Origin: Reticulitermes speratus
Taxonomy: Eukaryota > Arthropoda > Insecta > Blattodea > Rhinotermitidae
DNA: 64,000 bases
Direction: 5' to 3'
Assembly (NCBI GenBank): GCA_021186555.1
Contig: JAJKFL010000014.1
Coordinates: 21,521,033 to 21,585,032 of the forward strand
The position numbers and the translations under genes are program-made. Below are positions 49,157 through 58,327 of this stretch, piece after piece. The number at the start of each line of letters is the position of its first letter. The stretch's first letter is position 1. The notes under the pieces are model-generated. The model saw only the letters and a list, made by a program, of their open reading frames with translations. It made no database searches and had not been told where the DNA came from.

Positions 49157-49471
49157 GTGTTTCAGTCCTTAATATATGATCAAAACCAAATTATTAAGGG
49201 CGATGTTCAAAAATACATAAATAAAATACACCATGATCTTAAATTCAAATCGACAGATGAAATCGATAGCAATATTAATTTTCTTGACCTCCTAATAACC
49301 AGAAGACAAAACAAACTGTCTATAAACATATACCGAAAACCAACTACCACAGATACAACAATACATTATAAATCTAACCACCCATTACAGTATAAATTAG
49401 CAGCATATCGATTCATGTTAAATCGATTACACAATTTCCCCTATCAAGAGACCAAAAACATCAAGAAATGA
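49157..49471 (+). pseudogene. PLE reverse transcriptase, C-terminal fragment
   Basis: This open stretch of about 104 codons starts inside the left terminal repeat. Residues from about 33 onward match the conserved PLE region after the RT core (INFLDLLITR, IYRKPTTTD, AAYRFMLNRL). The sequence continues in another frame (NTIIQIAKQNGYP) and then meets stops. It lacks the palm motifs, including the catalytic Asp pair, and is a dead fragment. Confidence 0.8.
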
Positions 49472-50009
49472 ATACCATCATCCAAATCGCAAAACAAAAC
49501 GGATATCCAATCACACTAATAAACAGACTCAACAACCAGATTAAAAATAAAATAAACGGATAAAAAAACTACACACTGACACAAAACACTAATAACAACA
49601 AAAACTGGATTACATTTGAATAAATAGCCCACTAGTAAGAAAAGTCACAAATATCTTTAAAAACACAAATCTAAAGATTATATTCCGCTTAAGAAACACC
49701 ACCCAGAACATACTTAAAACCCATACACAAAACAATGATGAATATAAAAATAGTGATATTTACAGCCTAAGATGTAACACCTGTAACGGATATTATTTTG
49801 GCCAGACTGGAAGAAATCTAAAGGCAAGATATATAGAACACACTAGATATATCAAAAACAATGAACCAAAATCAGCATACGCTCTACATATCTTGAATAA
49901 CCAACATGAATACGCTCCAATACAGGATAGTATGCAGTTGATAAAAACATGTAAGAAAGTTATAACTTAAAACCAACAATATTGCACTTATTTTATATAT
50001 GTATATTGC

Positions 50010-50052
50010 AACCCTACATATGTTTCGGCTGTACTTCAGCCATCACAGGGTT
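50010..50052 (-). ncRNA. Mutated hammerhead in left arm of nested element
   Basis: Inverted copy of the 50292-50336 ribozyme, with identical stem II, GAAA and helix I. The core reads CTGTGA where CTGATGA is expected, a base loss that should abolish cleavage. Confidence 0.65.
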
Positions 50053-50291
50053 TTCCTTGCAGCGTCCACACAGACATGCTCCAGAATAGGCCAAAACTAC
50101 ATGTTCCCAAAACGGACCAAGAAAAAAGTCAAACTAAAAGTGCAAAAAAACCCACATACATAAGTGTATCAGTGTACAAAGTGAACAATATAGGACCTAG
50201 ACAATAAGACAATGCACAATACCTAGTTACTAAGAAAACCAATAGGAATCAAATGTTAGTGAGAAATACAGTTAGTGGACGCTGCAAGGAA

Positions 50292-50336
50292 AACCCCTGA
50301 TGATGGCTGAAGTACAGCCGAAACATATGTAGGGTT
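50292..50336 (+). ncRNA. Hammerhead ribozyme, PLE-type (right arm of nested element)
   Basis: Helix I is AACCC (50292-50296) with GGGTT (50332-50336). The core is CTGATGA (50297-50303) and GAAA (50320-50323). Stem II is GGCTG/CAGCC with an AAGTA loop. A short CATATGTA segment leads to the predicted cleavage after 50331. Every canonical core base is present. Confidence 0.8.
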
Positions 50337-51009
50337 GCAATATACATATATAAAATAAGTGCAACATTGTTGGTTTTAAGTTATAATTATCTCAAGCTTT
50401 GCACGGTATGTACAACTTTAAAATGTAAGAAAGGTTGGCACATGAACATAACTGAAAACCTATATATACAACTATATCACAGACAACAGTTATTGATTAG
50501 TGAGCAATACGTAGCAGACGAAAACCCGCTATTCCAATTTATCAACCTCACCCCACCTACCCCTGCTAGTACACAACCTCCAGAACCCGATACACCCCCG
50601 TAGCAAAGTCCACCAGACGACAGTCAGCCCATACCACTCCATACGACAACACGCAAAGCAATACGGTACGTCATTCATGCAAAAATTTTATAAATTAATA
50701 TTAAACAGTTAACGTGAAAAGTAAATTAATACAGATAGAATATTTTCTAACTACATATAACTTTATCTATATTACAGCTTACAATTGAAAACAGGAACAA
50801 TGCCACGATTCTGTGCACAAGTAACCAACGCCGTTATTTTAGATATTTTAAACATTTTAAATCATGACTTTAACATATAAGATAAATTATAAATTTTTAC
50901 AGTTTTTAAACAAATTTACAAACTCAGATGTTTTTAAAACTTATTATTGAGACAAGTGTGCCCATTGGACCCTTCTAACACACAAGTTGAAGTGTAGTAG
51001 CTTATTAGC

Positions 51010-51047
51010 CCCCTGAAGATGGTCCAATGACTGAAATACTTGTAGGG
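51010..51047 (+). ncRNA. Hammerhead ribozyme in right terminal repeat of the PLE
   Basis: Helix I is CCC (51010-51012) with GGG (51045-51047). The core is CTGAAGA (51013-51019) and GAAA (51033-51036). Stem II is GGTC/GACT with a CAAT loop and one G-U pair. Predicted cleavage follows TTGTA at 51044. The opposite terminal repeat (49148-49168, - strand) keeps the GAAA and GTA side but has lost CTGANGA. Confidence 0.7.
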
Positions 51048-51124
51048 ATATACATCAATACTAATAAAACTATAAAAAAGTAGTTTTTGTGTGTGCATTT
51101 GTTGGTAAAAATCTGAATTAGTGA

Positions 51125-52079
51125 GACAAATGCATGGTGAAAGCAATATAAAATTTACATATCGTGTATCCAAATATTTTCATTCAAGACCTGTTCTCAA
51201 TTTTTAAGCATAAAACTTCGAAATACGGATAATTGATATAGACCATAAATAACTCCATCTTTATTAAACAAATTAGGAAATATCCGCGGAACGTAAAGCT
51301 TCTGGCGCCTTTGATTCCTTAGATTTATCTTCGCGACTGTTACCAAAAAAAAAAAAACACTGAAGATGTCGAGTGTTTGAAATGTGAATTTCTGCATTTT
51401 ACCCAAAACCCATTAAAGGATTTCTGCTTATCTTAGCGACAGATCTACAGCCTGTTAATAATCGATGTGTCGGAAAAGAATTATCTCGTTTATTGAGTTT
51501 AGATTGTCAAGTTTTTGTCGGCCTCAGCTCGTACATCTTAGAGAACACATTGCATCTCAATTGTAAGACCTGAAACGGAGAGATATAAATGCACGCAAGT
51601 CATCATGTGAATTGTCTGTCTTTTTTTGCGAATTTAACCAAAATTGGAATATAATGACCTATCATAGTAAAAATTCCTTATGATAAAGTTCACAAAAATC
51701 CGTCCGCACTATTCCATGCGGAAGGACGGACAGAACAGACAGAGCGAGAGACATGATGAGCGTAGTAGTCACATTTCGCAGCTGATTGGCCTAATATGGA
51801 AGGTGGAGGGTTTTCTCTAAGACAAACGCATTCAGTTTTGTCAAATGCCTTACTGTGCAAGGGTCACATCTCGCAACACGCTACGTGTATTCGATTGTCA
51901 CTCCGTGAGCCCAGTCTAAGCCGCAAAACCAGAACCACCCATTCTCAGCTGTTTGCCACTTTTTATTCATTTTACTCGCAGCTACACGTCATAGCTGGAA
52001 GTCGTCCCCCCTCTTGGCAGCATTAGAACATGGTGCTTGAAGAAATAGACTGGAAATGTGGAAAAGTGGGATTAATATA
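51125..52079. other. No gene; trace of a dispersed repeat
   Basis: 51600-51740 contains AATTTAACCAAAATTGGAAT, CACAAAAATCCGTCCG and GGACGGACAGA, motifs common in old insect repeats. Confidence 0.5.
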
Positions 52080-52195
52080 TCTGTTTCAGGATAGGGCCCA
52101 TTAACGGGATCTTCTGAAAATGATGAACAACCCTCGATTTGTATAATAGTCAGAGAATTTATAGACAACAGGAGGAACATTATTTTCTCAAGAAC
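52080..52195 (+). mobile_element. LINE 3'-tail fragment
   Basis: TTTCAGGATAGGGCCCATTA and ACAACCCTCGATTTGTATAA fit the same tail pattern, diverged. Confidence 0.5.
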
Positions 52196-53025
52196 GAATC
52201 TGCTGCTAGGAGTCTGCTACTTGCTTGCTTGCTTACGTAGCCCATTTGAATAATTTATAAAAAGTGCCATATTCTGGCGCCACACAGAATCGATAAAAAA
52301 GAAAAAAATTTCTTCGTTACGTTTAAGCTTCTTTGTCTTAATCTAATACTTATTTTTGTCTGTAATTTTGCAGCCAGAAAATGGTAAGAGTGCCAGGCTA
52401 CTGACATCTTAGACCTGTTAGGAGATCAGTCCTAGAATGGGGGACATTCAACAGCGGACGTTCAGGTGTAAGGGCAGGTGATATATTGGTGACGAAGTGT
52501 GAGGTAGGTGGATAACGTGTTACTTCCTAACAGACATTATCCAGAAGGAACGCTGGGAGTTTAGTTTGAAAGGACTGACCAATTGTAAAGGGACAGGAAG
52601 AAGCGACTTCGACAACGCGCCATTGTGTTGGTAATGAACGTGAAACTGTGGATTTTAAATGATATAAATGAAAAAAGAAGTGATTGGTCATAACTGTAAA
52701 ACAGTTTTGTCGATTTTTGGTTTGCTTTTTTCGCAGTTACGAATTTTGTGCAAAACTACTCATAGTTTTATTCTGCTACTCATTAATGCCGTATGTATCT
52801 CAGATCCTGTGCTTTGTAATCCTTTCTTTGCAAATATGACAGCAGGAATATTAAAGCGTTATAAAGCTAAGGAAACAAAGCAGTATTCTGTCTGAAGGTT
52901 CTTATTGTTATCCTGAGCCGTTTTATAGGAAAGCTGGGGGATAGTATTTTGAAATACGCTATGACCACTTTCTCAATAACAACAAAATATTTCACACTGT
53001 TGACACCGTGCATCTTCGTCATATT

Positions 53026-53478
53026 AAATTAAGTTATAAACCAACCGATGCACACTAAAACCACTTTTTAAGTAGCTTTATTATAAAATTGTTAAAATTG
53101 TACCCCTACACGTGTTTCGATCCTAGGATCATCGTCAGGGGGTTTATTGCTAAAAGCTACAGTCACTTCAACACATGATTTAAAATATTCTATCTGCACT
53201 TTGAAACATAAGTTAAAATCTTGTAAAAAGATTCTCTAAAAGTTGTAAAATTATAAAAGCACTGTAGATGGTAGATTGTGGAACTGCTGGCGTGTGGTAT
53301 TAAAAGCATATGAAATGTTTTTGCGTGGAGCGGAGTGTACTACGTGTTGTGCGGTGAGGAGTACTACGATGGAGTGTCTAGGATCGAAACACGTGTAGGG
53401 GTACAATTTTAACAATTTTATAATAAAGCTACTTAAAAAGTGGTTTTAGTGTGCATCGGTTGGTTTATAACTTAATTT
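53026..53478 (-). mobile_element. Inverted-repeat PLE-derived element with about 98-bp arms
   Basis: Arms 53026-53123 and about 53381-53478 are near-perfect inverted copies sharing AAATTAAGTTATAAACC. ACAAAATATT occurs at 52982-52991 and 53482-53491, a possible 10-bp target duplication. If so, 34 nt separate it from the left arm, the size of the known Penelope extension. The middle, read on the - strand, loosely resembles the 3' region of the 49-51 kb PLE. No open frame of note. Confidence 0.7.
53103..53142 (-). ncRNA. Hammerhead ribozyme in left arm of inverted-repeat element
   Basis: On the - strand helix I is CCCC (53142-53139) with GGGG (53106-53103). The core is CTGACGA (53138-53132) and GAAA (53118-53115). 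Stem II is GATC/GATC with a CTAG loop. Predicted cleavage follows GTGTA at 53107. The other arm (53377-53401, +) keeps GAAA and GTGTA but lacks CTGANGA. Confidence 0.75.
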
Positions 53479-53491
53479 AACACAAAATATT

Positions 53492-54911
53492 ATTAAGTAT
53501 CTGTCTCCTAGGACTGAGGTCTTCTAGTTCGGTACGGAGGGACCAATACACACAGCGTCACGTCCCAGACGTCTGTGATTGTCATATCTGCCGCCGTCTT
53601 TACATTTGACTTGATGTTATATGGCCGTGGAGTTCAAACATTGTCGTTACGTAAATTAAATATTAATTACATTCGTATGTGTGTATGTGTGCATGTAGGT
53701 ATCACCTTAATGTCCTCGGTCGGCAGTAGTATGGCGGACGCTTGAGTTGTCCTCACTGAAAGCCTTACGAACTTACCGAAACAGTGAGGCATTTATCTTA
53801 TAGATAAACAATTGAAGTACAACAGACGAGTTATTGCGGAGCTTACTGTAGAATCACATGCATGGCGCATTCCTAGTGGCAATCTATTTCTTTTGTATGT
53901 GCTGCGAGCAGGAGCCTCCCACAGCTGTGTGCTCTGGGGTCACCACGTGAGGGGAATTGCACAGACACGAGCGTGGCTAGGACCTCAAAAGATCAACGTG
54001 TTGCGATAGGACGACCACTCAGGCTGCGTTCGTAATACAGTAAAGTCAGATTTCTTTAGGGACAAATTAAATTTATTATTTTTTATTTATGACGATGTGA
54101 TCCAACGGCAGGCACGCGGGCAACACGAGGTTCGTTACTTTGCCAGATGTGAGCGTGTCGTCTTCTTATCACTGTGATTTTCCAGGCAGAAAACAGCATG
54201 ATGACCTTACAGTGTCTAACGTGTGTTAGAAGCACTCACAACATGCGGCACATATTTGAGGGTTCAGAAGGATTGGGGTTTATGTATGGTCAAGTGTTTT
54301 CTTTTTGTGTCGAGTAAGTTTTTCGGAAAATATATGTGCATCATATAAAATATCTGCAAATTACTTACAAGCTAGTAAACAAATTAATCTAGAAGTATGA
54401 TATGTGAAACAAAATATGTAGCAAAATATAAAATCCATTAAGTAATTAAGTCCTGTTTATTAATAAATGCGAATATTAACGCAGTGCTTGTACTCCAGAT
54501 GGCGGTCAAGTGGTGATGCCTTACAAATTAATTGGTCGTTCGTTTTTTTCCGACTATGTTATTGCTACAGCATCATACACTTAGAAATTCGTATGTGTTT
54601 GTTTCTAACATTTAAGGAAGCACACTATTGTTATTTTCGTCATAAATTAATTTAGTATTATATTTCGGATTATACATTTTATAAGGGAATTATACACTGG
54701 CATAATGCGAAATAAGTGGAATGTAGTGAGTACGGAACTGTGTTGACCAGATATATTATATCGTATTTTACATTTACATCTAGAAATTTTCTCCCATTGA
54801 ATATGAAGACTGGCGTAGGTATTTGTTTTATCCGCTGTGATTATTTTCTCAGCTTACCAAAGAAGTTAGCAAGGTAATACTAAATCATGGGTACAACGAA
54901 GGTAATCCTTC
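53492..54911. other. No recognised feature downstream of gene D
   Basis: Only short frames. The stretch to 54911 probably includes unique DNA 3' of gene D. Confidence 0.5.
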
Positions 54912-54917
54912 TTTATT
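54912..54917 (-). terminator. Candidate poly(A) signal of gene D
   Basis: AATAAA on the - strand lies about 145 nt past the gene D stop codon. Confidence 0.5.
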
Positions 54918-55060
54918 CATCGTTTACGATAAGTATAATGAATACACATATATAAAAAATTAACTAGCGAAACTATGAGTTCAGATAAACATAAGGGTAA
55001 TTAAATAGAATATGATATAATAAGAAATGGGCGAGATTGATACGGAAATGACTACATATT

Positions 55061-57429
55061 TTAATAAGGCCCCTGGCCTCTCTGAGGAGATCCAGAATAT
55101 TCACCCTGACTTCCTGGGTAACCTCCTTGAGCTTCCTCATACCGGATCATTGGTTTGAAACCTTCTTCATCGGCTTCATATTCTACAATCTGCTTACGCC
55201 CGTCAGGAAGCAGGACAAAGTACGTTCCTTTGGCTTCCTCATCCTGCCGGCTCTCTTCATGACCAAAGTCACTTCCAGAATCGGGGTCGTTAACCTCATA
55301 AGAGAACTCGTAATGAGCTGGTTCCTGCAAAAGAACAGTATGCCACAAGTTACAATAGGCATGACACAAGAGACATTCAGTATGACACAGTTTACAATAC
55401 GCATGACAGGAGAGACAGTATACCATAATTACAATAAGCATCGGAGGAGAGACAGACAGTATATCATACTTTACAATAAGCATGGAAGAGAAGACAGACA
55501 TTGTATCATAATTTACAGTAGGTATGGAGGAAGGACAGACAGTATTTTTCATTTTACGTAGTCTGTCTTATGACAGGTCCATAGCCTCTTCCAAAGAGAG
55601 TGTTCTAGAGAGTGCGCTCTAGTGCTTCCTCTTTCAGTTTTCAATACCTTCTCATTTCCTTAAGTTTATCCGGTAGCTGCTTACGTCTTCTTTCCTCGTC
55701 TTCCCGCCACTTCTATCTTTCTTCTATCTTTCCTTCAATAACGTGTTTTAGAAGTCAGTTCCTACGCAAGATGTGACCAGTCAAGTTAGCCTTCCTTCAT
55801 TTCATTATGTGCACGACGTTCAGACAGTATACCATACTTTAAAGTAGGCAAGCAGAAGAGACTATTCCATAAGTTAAAATAAGATTCAGAGTATAAACAG
55901 CCAGTATGGCATAATTTGCAATTGGTTTGACACAGAGACAGTCAGTAAAAAACAAGTTAATAAAGAATTGACGTAATAGGCAGTATGCATACTATCATTT
56001 ACGACATGCTCAATCGAAAAGACAGTATATCATAAGTAACAATACGTCTGACAGTACAGGAAGTCCCATCTAGCAGTTTTTCCGGCAAAAATCATCAGTA
56101 ATACGAAGCAATTATTTGGAGTGGCGAATAGCCCATGTATTTTTAAGAGTGTCATTTGACGAGGTTATCAGCTGCTAAGATTACATAGCGTCGGTGACGG
56201 ATAAAATGAGTATGAAGCGTTGGTGAGAAGATACTAACAAGGGAAACTGAAGTATTCGGAGATAAACATGTCCCAGTTCTACTTTGTCCACAACAAATCC
56301 CACATAATCTAACCTGGGATTGAACCGGAGTCCCCGGTGAGAAACTGAACAGTGACATGGTCCTCATAACGTTAAATTGATATAAGGAGCAACGAAATTG
56401 CACAGTAAATTATTATTGAGTGAAATACATGAGTATGTGAGAAACCGTTAGACTCACAGCAAGGTCGTCATCCTGCTGTCCATTGCGTCCTCGAGAGTAG
56501 TCGTATCCACCGTTTGAAACATGTGGTCCAGATGCACCATTAGGACCTCCAAATCTGCTGGAACTGGAAGGAGCGCTGTATCTGGAAGATGGAGTGTTGC
56601 CAAATCCACCGTTAGATGGTGTACCATATTGAGTAGACGGAGAACGACCGAAAGATGAAGGGGCGCCATACTGTGTCGAAGGAGCGCCACCGAATCTGTC
56701 TTTCGCGGATGGTGCTCCGTACTGGTTGGAAGGAGTGCCACTGAATCCACCATTTGTCGAAGGAGCTCCGTACTGGGAAGAAGGAGAGCCACCGTTACGG
56801 CCAAACGCGGAAGGAGTTCCATATTGATTTGAAGGGGTACCTCCAAATCGTCCCAAATCCGAAGGGGTACCGTACTGTGTTGATGGAGTAACACCATTGC
56901 GACCGAAAGCTGAAGGAGTGCCGTGTTGATTCGAAGGTGCACCACCAAATCTTTGGGAACCTGAATTGTCACCACTGCGATCGAAGGACGAACCATCAAA
57001 TCTGCTTGAAGATGGAGGAACACCATATTCTGAAGAAGGAGCACTGCCACCGAACCTGCCAGAGGCTGAAGGAGAACCATATCTGGAAGAAGGAGTACCA
57101 CCACCAAATCTGCCTGATGACGAAGGGGCACCATATCTGGCAGAAGGAGCAGCACTTCCAAATCTGCTTGAGGTCGAAGGAGCACCGTACTGGGTAGAAG
57201 GAGGACCACCAAATCCGTTGGATCCTGCTGAAGGTGCACCGTATTGACTTGCCGGATACTTTCTACTGCCAAATCCATTGGAGGTGCCAGATGGTAGCCC
57301 ATATTGGCTGGACGGTTGTGAATCTGTGAAAGCCACACCAGTTTCCTGACCTGGTGGCAAGTATGATCGATCCACTGGGGGCTCAGCAAGCACGTAAGCT
57401 ACCACCACCGAGGTGAAAATAACAAAAAC
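55061..57429 (-). CDS. Gene D: pro-resilin-like RR-2 cuticular protein (exons 2 and 3)
   Basis: On the - strand, exon 2 is 57429-56458 (acceptor TGTAACAG, donor GTGAGT, 324 codons) and exon 3 is 55324-55061 (acceptor TTTTGCAG, stop TAA). The intron between them is phase 0, 1.13 kb, and carries a minisatellite. Exon 2 starts within the signal peptide (VFVIF…YVLA before EPP) and runs through about 14 repeats of the QYGAPS…RFGG type, richer in Ser, Thr and Pro than those of gene A. Exon 3 is the RR-2 domain (YEFSYEV, GHEESR, LLPDG, QIVEYEAD, EEGFKPMIRYEE) ending RGQGPY. Tyr is replaced by Phe in the usual GY motif. With the probable micro-exon at 58233-58225 the protein would be about 414 aa. 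The open frame continues upstream of 55324 into the intron, but the acceptor and the family pattern set the exon start. Inferred: secreted cuticle matrix protein. Confidence 0.9.
55335..56060. repeat. Degenerate 41-bp minisatellite in intron 2 of gene D, interrupted by a LINE fragment
   Basis: Units with GACAGTATACCATAATTTACAATA and GCATG-type blocks occur five times in 55335-55550 and again, more diverged, at about 55815-56050. A LINE 3' fragment (about 55600-55805, - strand) sits between the two parts. Confidence 0.7.
55600..55805 (-). mobile_element. LINE 3' fragment, same family as 42640
   Basis: Reverse complement contains GGTCACATCTTGCGTAGGAAC and TTCTAAAACACGTTATTGAAG, nearly matching 42950-43000. 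It is inserted in the minisatellite within intron 2 of gene D. Confidence 0.75.
56155..56345 (+). repeat. Dispersed repeat copy (also at 33480)
   Basis: Same block order as 33480-33695. It sits in intron 2 of gene D, about 110 nt inside the donor of exon 2. Confidence 0.6.
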
Positions 57430-58224
57430 CTGTTACAAGGAAGACGTAACAAATATTAGTAGGGTGGTCAGAGTATTTGTAAAATCAACTAAAATTTGTG
57501 AATTTCAAAATGTTGGAGTATTTTTTGAAAAACACGAAATATCTCCACACACGTAAATAAAATTGATTGAAATTTGCTAGGCTCATAAGACACGGTGATG
57601 TGAATCAGCATATATGTTGATCGAGCATTATTTTAGGACTATAATTGCTTTACGAAGTTAATGTGAATAACCTCGTACATTCGAAAATTCCGATTTTAAA
57701 ATACAGAATGTCATAGGAGCATTTTTACTCTTTTCCAATTATACGAATAAGGTTTTCAGCGTATGCAAAATTAAGATATTTACTTTTTCAGTATAATTGC
57801 CGTCTATTGGATATTATGTCGTCCTGAAAAATTTGTTAACAAAAAATTTTAAAGCTGAAAGAGCCCAATTAGAAACAAAATAATGTAAGATAAAGGTCAA
57901 GTTGTTACTCTGCTTAATTAGGAACACACCCTGAAAACACATGCGACAGTGAAGTACAACTCCAAAATATCAAAGTAAAATGAAAATAAAAGTATCAAAC
58001 CTAAGTACATAAATTTTTGCCAATTTGTTTCGTGCTGTGCCAGAAAAATTTGGAAAGGTCTGCGTAATAGTATTACAACACTATAACTAGGCCACGAACA
58101 TTTGGGCCCAACTGAAAGGAACTGCATATGTTATGCCACCAGAAATTATACTGCTCAATTATGCATTCTTAAAATCCAAATTTGCACAAAAAAAGAGACA
58201 AATTCTCCGGAAACGTGAAGCTAC

Positions 58225-58233
58225 CTTTGCCAT
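58225..58233 (-). CDS. Probable exon 1 (Met-Ala-Lys) of gene D
   Basis: ATG GCA AAG on the - strand is followed by GTAGCT. It is the only Met-x-Lys plus GT match I find on this strand between gene D exon 2 and the window end. It joins in phase 0 and would complete an 18-residue signal peptide matching the other three genes. The donor is weak (not GTAAG or GTGAG), so the true first exon could lie elsewhere or outside the window. Confidence 0.5.
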
Positions 58234-58320
58234 GCCTGCACTTATTTCTTATGATCCTTCTTCTGTATTCCGATGGATGCCAGAAAACGAAGTGTGGATG
58301 AAGCTGAAGATGCTACCAGC

Positions 58321-58327
58321 ATTTATA
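58321..58327 (-). promoter_or_regulatory. Possible TATA box of gene D
   Basis: TATAAAT on the - strand lies 94 nt before the candidate ATG. The string TATAAATGCT is shared with the gene B promoter. A TTCATCC initiator-like site is about 28 nt downstream. Confidence 0.4.

Larger units (their letters stand above)
49960..50422 (+). mobile_element. Nested inverted-repeat element inserted in the PLE
   Basis: An 11-bp direct repeat (ATGTAAGAAAG) at 49949-49959 and 50423-50433 flanks it. Inverted arms of about 95 bp run from 49960 and end at 50386. A unique 36-nt stretch (50387-50422) separates the right arm from the target repeat, like the roughly 34-nt extension described for Penelope insertions. 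The right arm holds an intact hammerhead core and the left arm a mutated one. No coding sequence. Inferred: a non-autonomous PLE derivative. Confidence 0.75.
49740..50603 (+). pseudogene. PLE GIY-YIG endonuclease domain, split by a nested insertion
   Basis: IYSLRCNTC and YYFGQTGR supply the GIY-YIG-like motifs from about 49757; LKARYIEH carries the conserved Arg region, and ALHILNNQHEY follows. The frame is cut at about 49959 after QLIKTCKK and resumes at 50434 with GWHMNITENLYIQ and a Pro-rich end (to 50600). The two halves join naturally if the intervening element and one target-site copy are ignored. Inactive as it stands. Confidence 0.75.
49070..51124 (+). mobile_element. Penelope-like element with RT C-terminus and GIY-YIG endonuclease remnants
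   Basis: The ends are inverted copies of each other: about 49072-49168 and 51003-51122 share TAATTCAG, ACC…ATGCACACAC and TATAGTTTTATTA blocks. Inside, 49254-49467 encodes a PLE reverse-transcriptase C-terminal segment (INFLDLLITR, IYRKPTTTD, NHPLQYKLAAYR). After frame breaks, 49757-49957 encodes a GIY-YIG-like domain (IYSLRCNTC, YYFGQTGR, LKARYIEH). The frame resumes at about 50434 (HMNITENLYI), past a nested insertion. The catalytic RT core is absent, so the element is internally deleted and inactive. Known of the family: PLEs use an RT with a GIY-YIG endonuclease and carry LTR-like terminal repeats. Confidence 0.85.

Noticed and set aside
52366..52390. Tiny exon-like arrangement (TTTGCAG…ATGGTAAGAG)
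   Set aside because: An acceptor, ATG and donor fall together, but there is no TATA box or downstream cuticle exon; probably chance.
56454..57389. A 311-residue alternative - strand frame and + strand frames over gene D exon 2
   Set aside because: Repeat-driven shadow frames; no signal peptide or join to the RR-2 exon in those frames.
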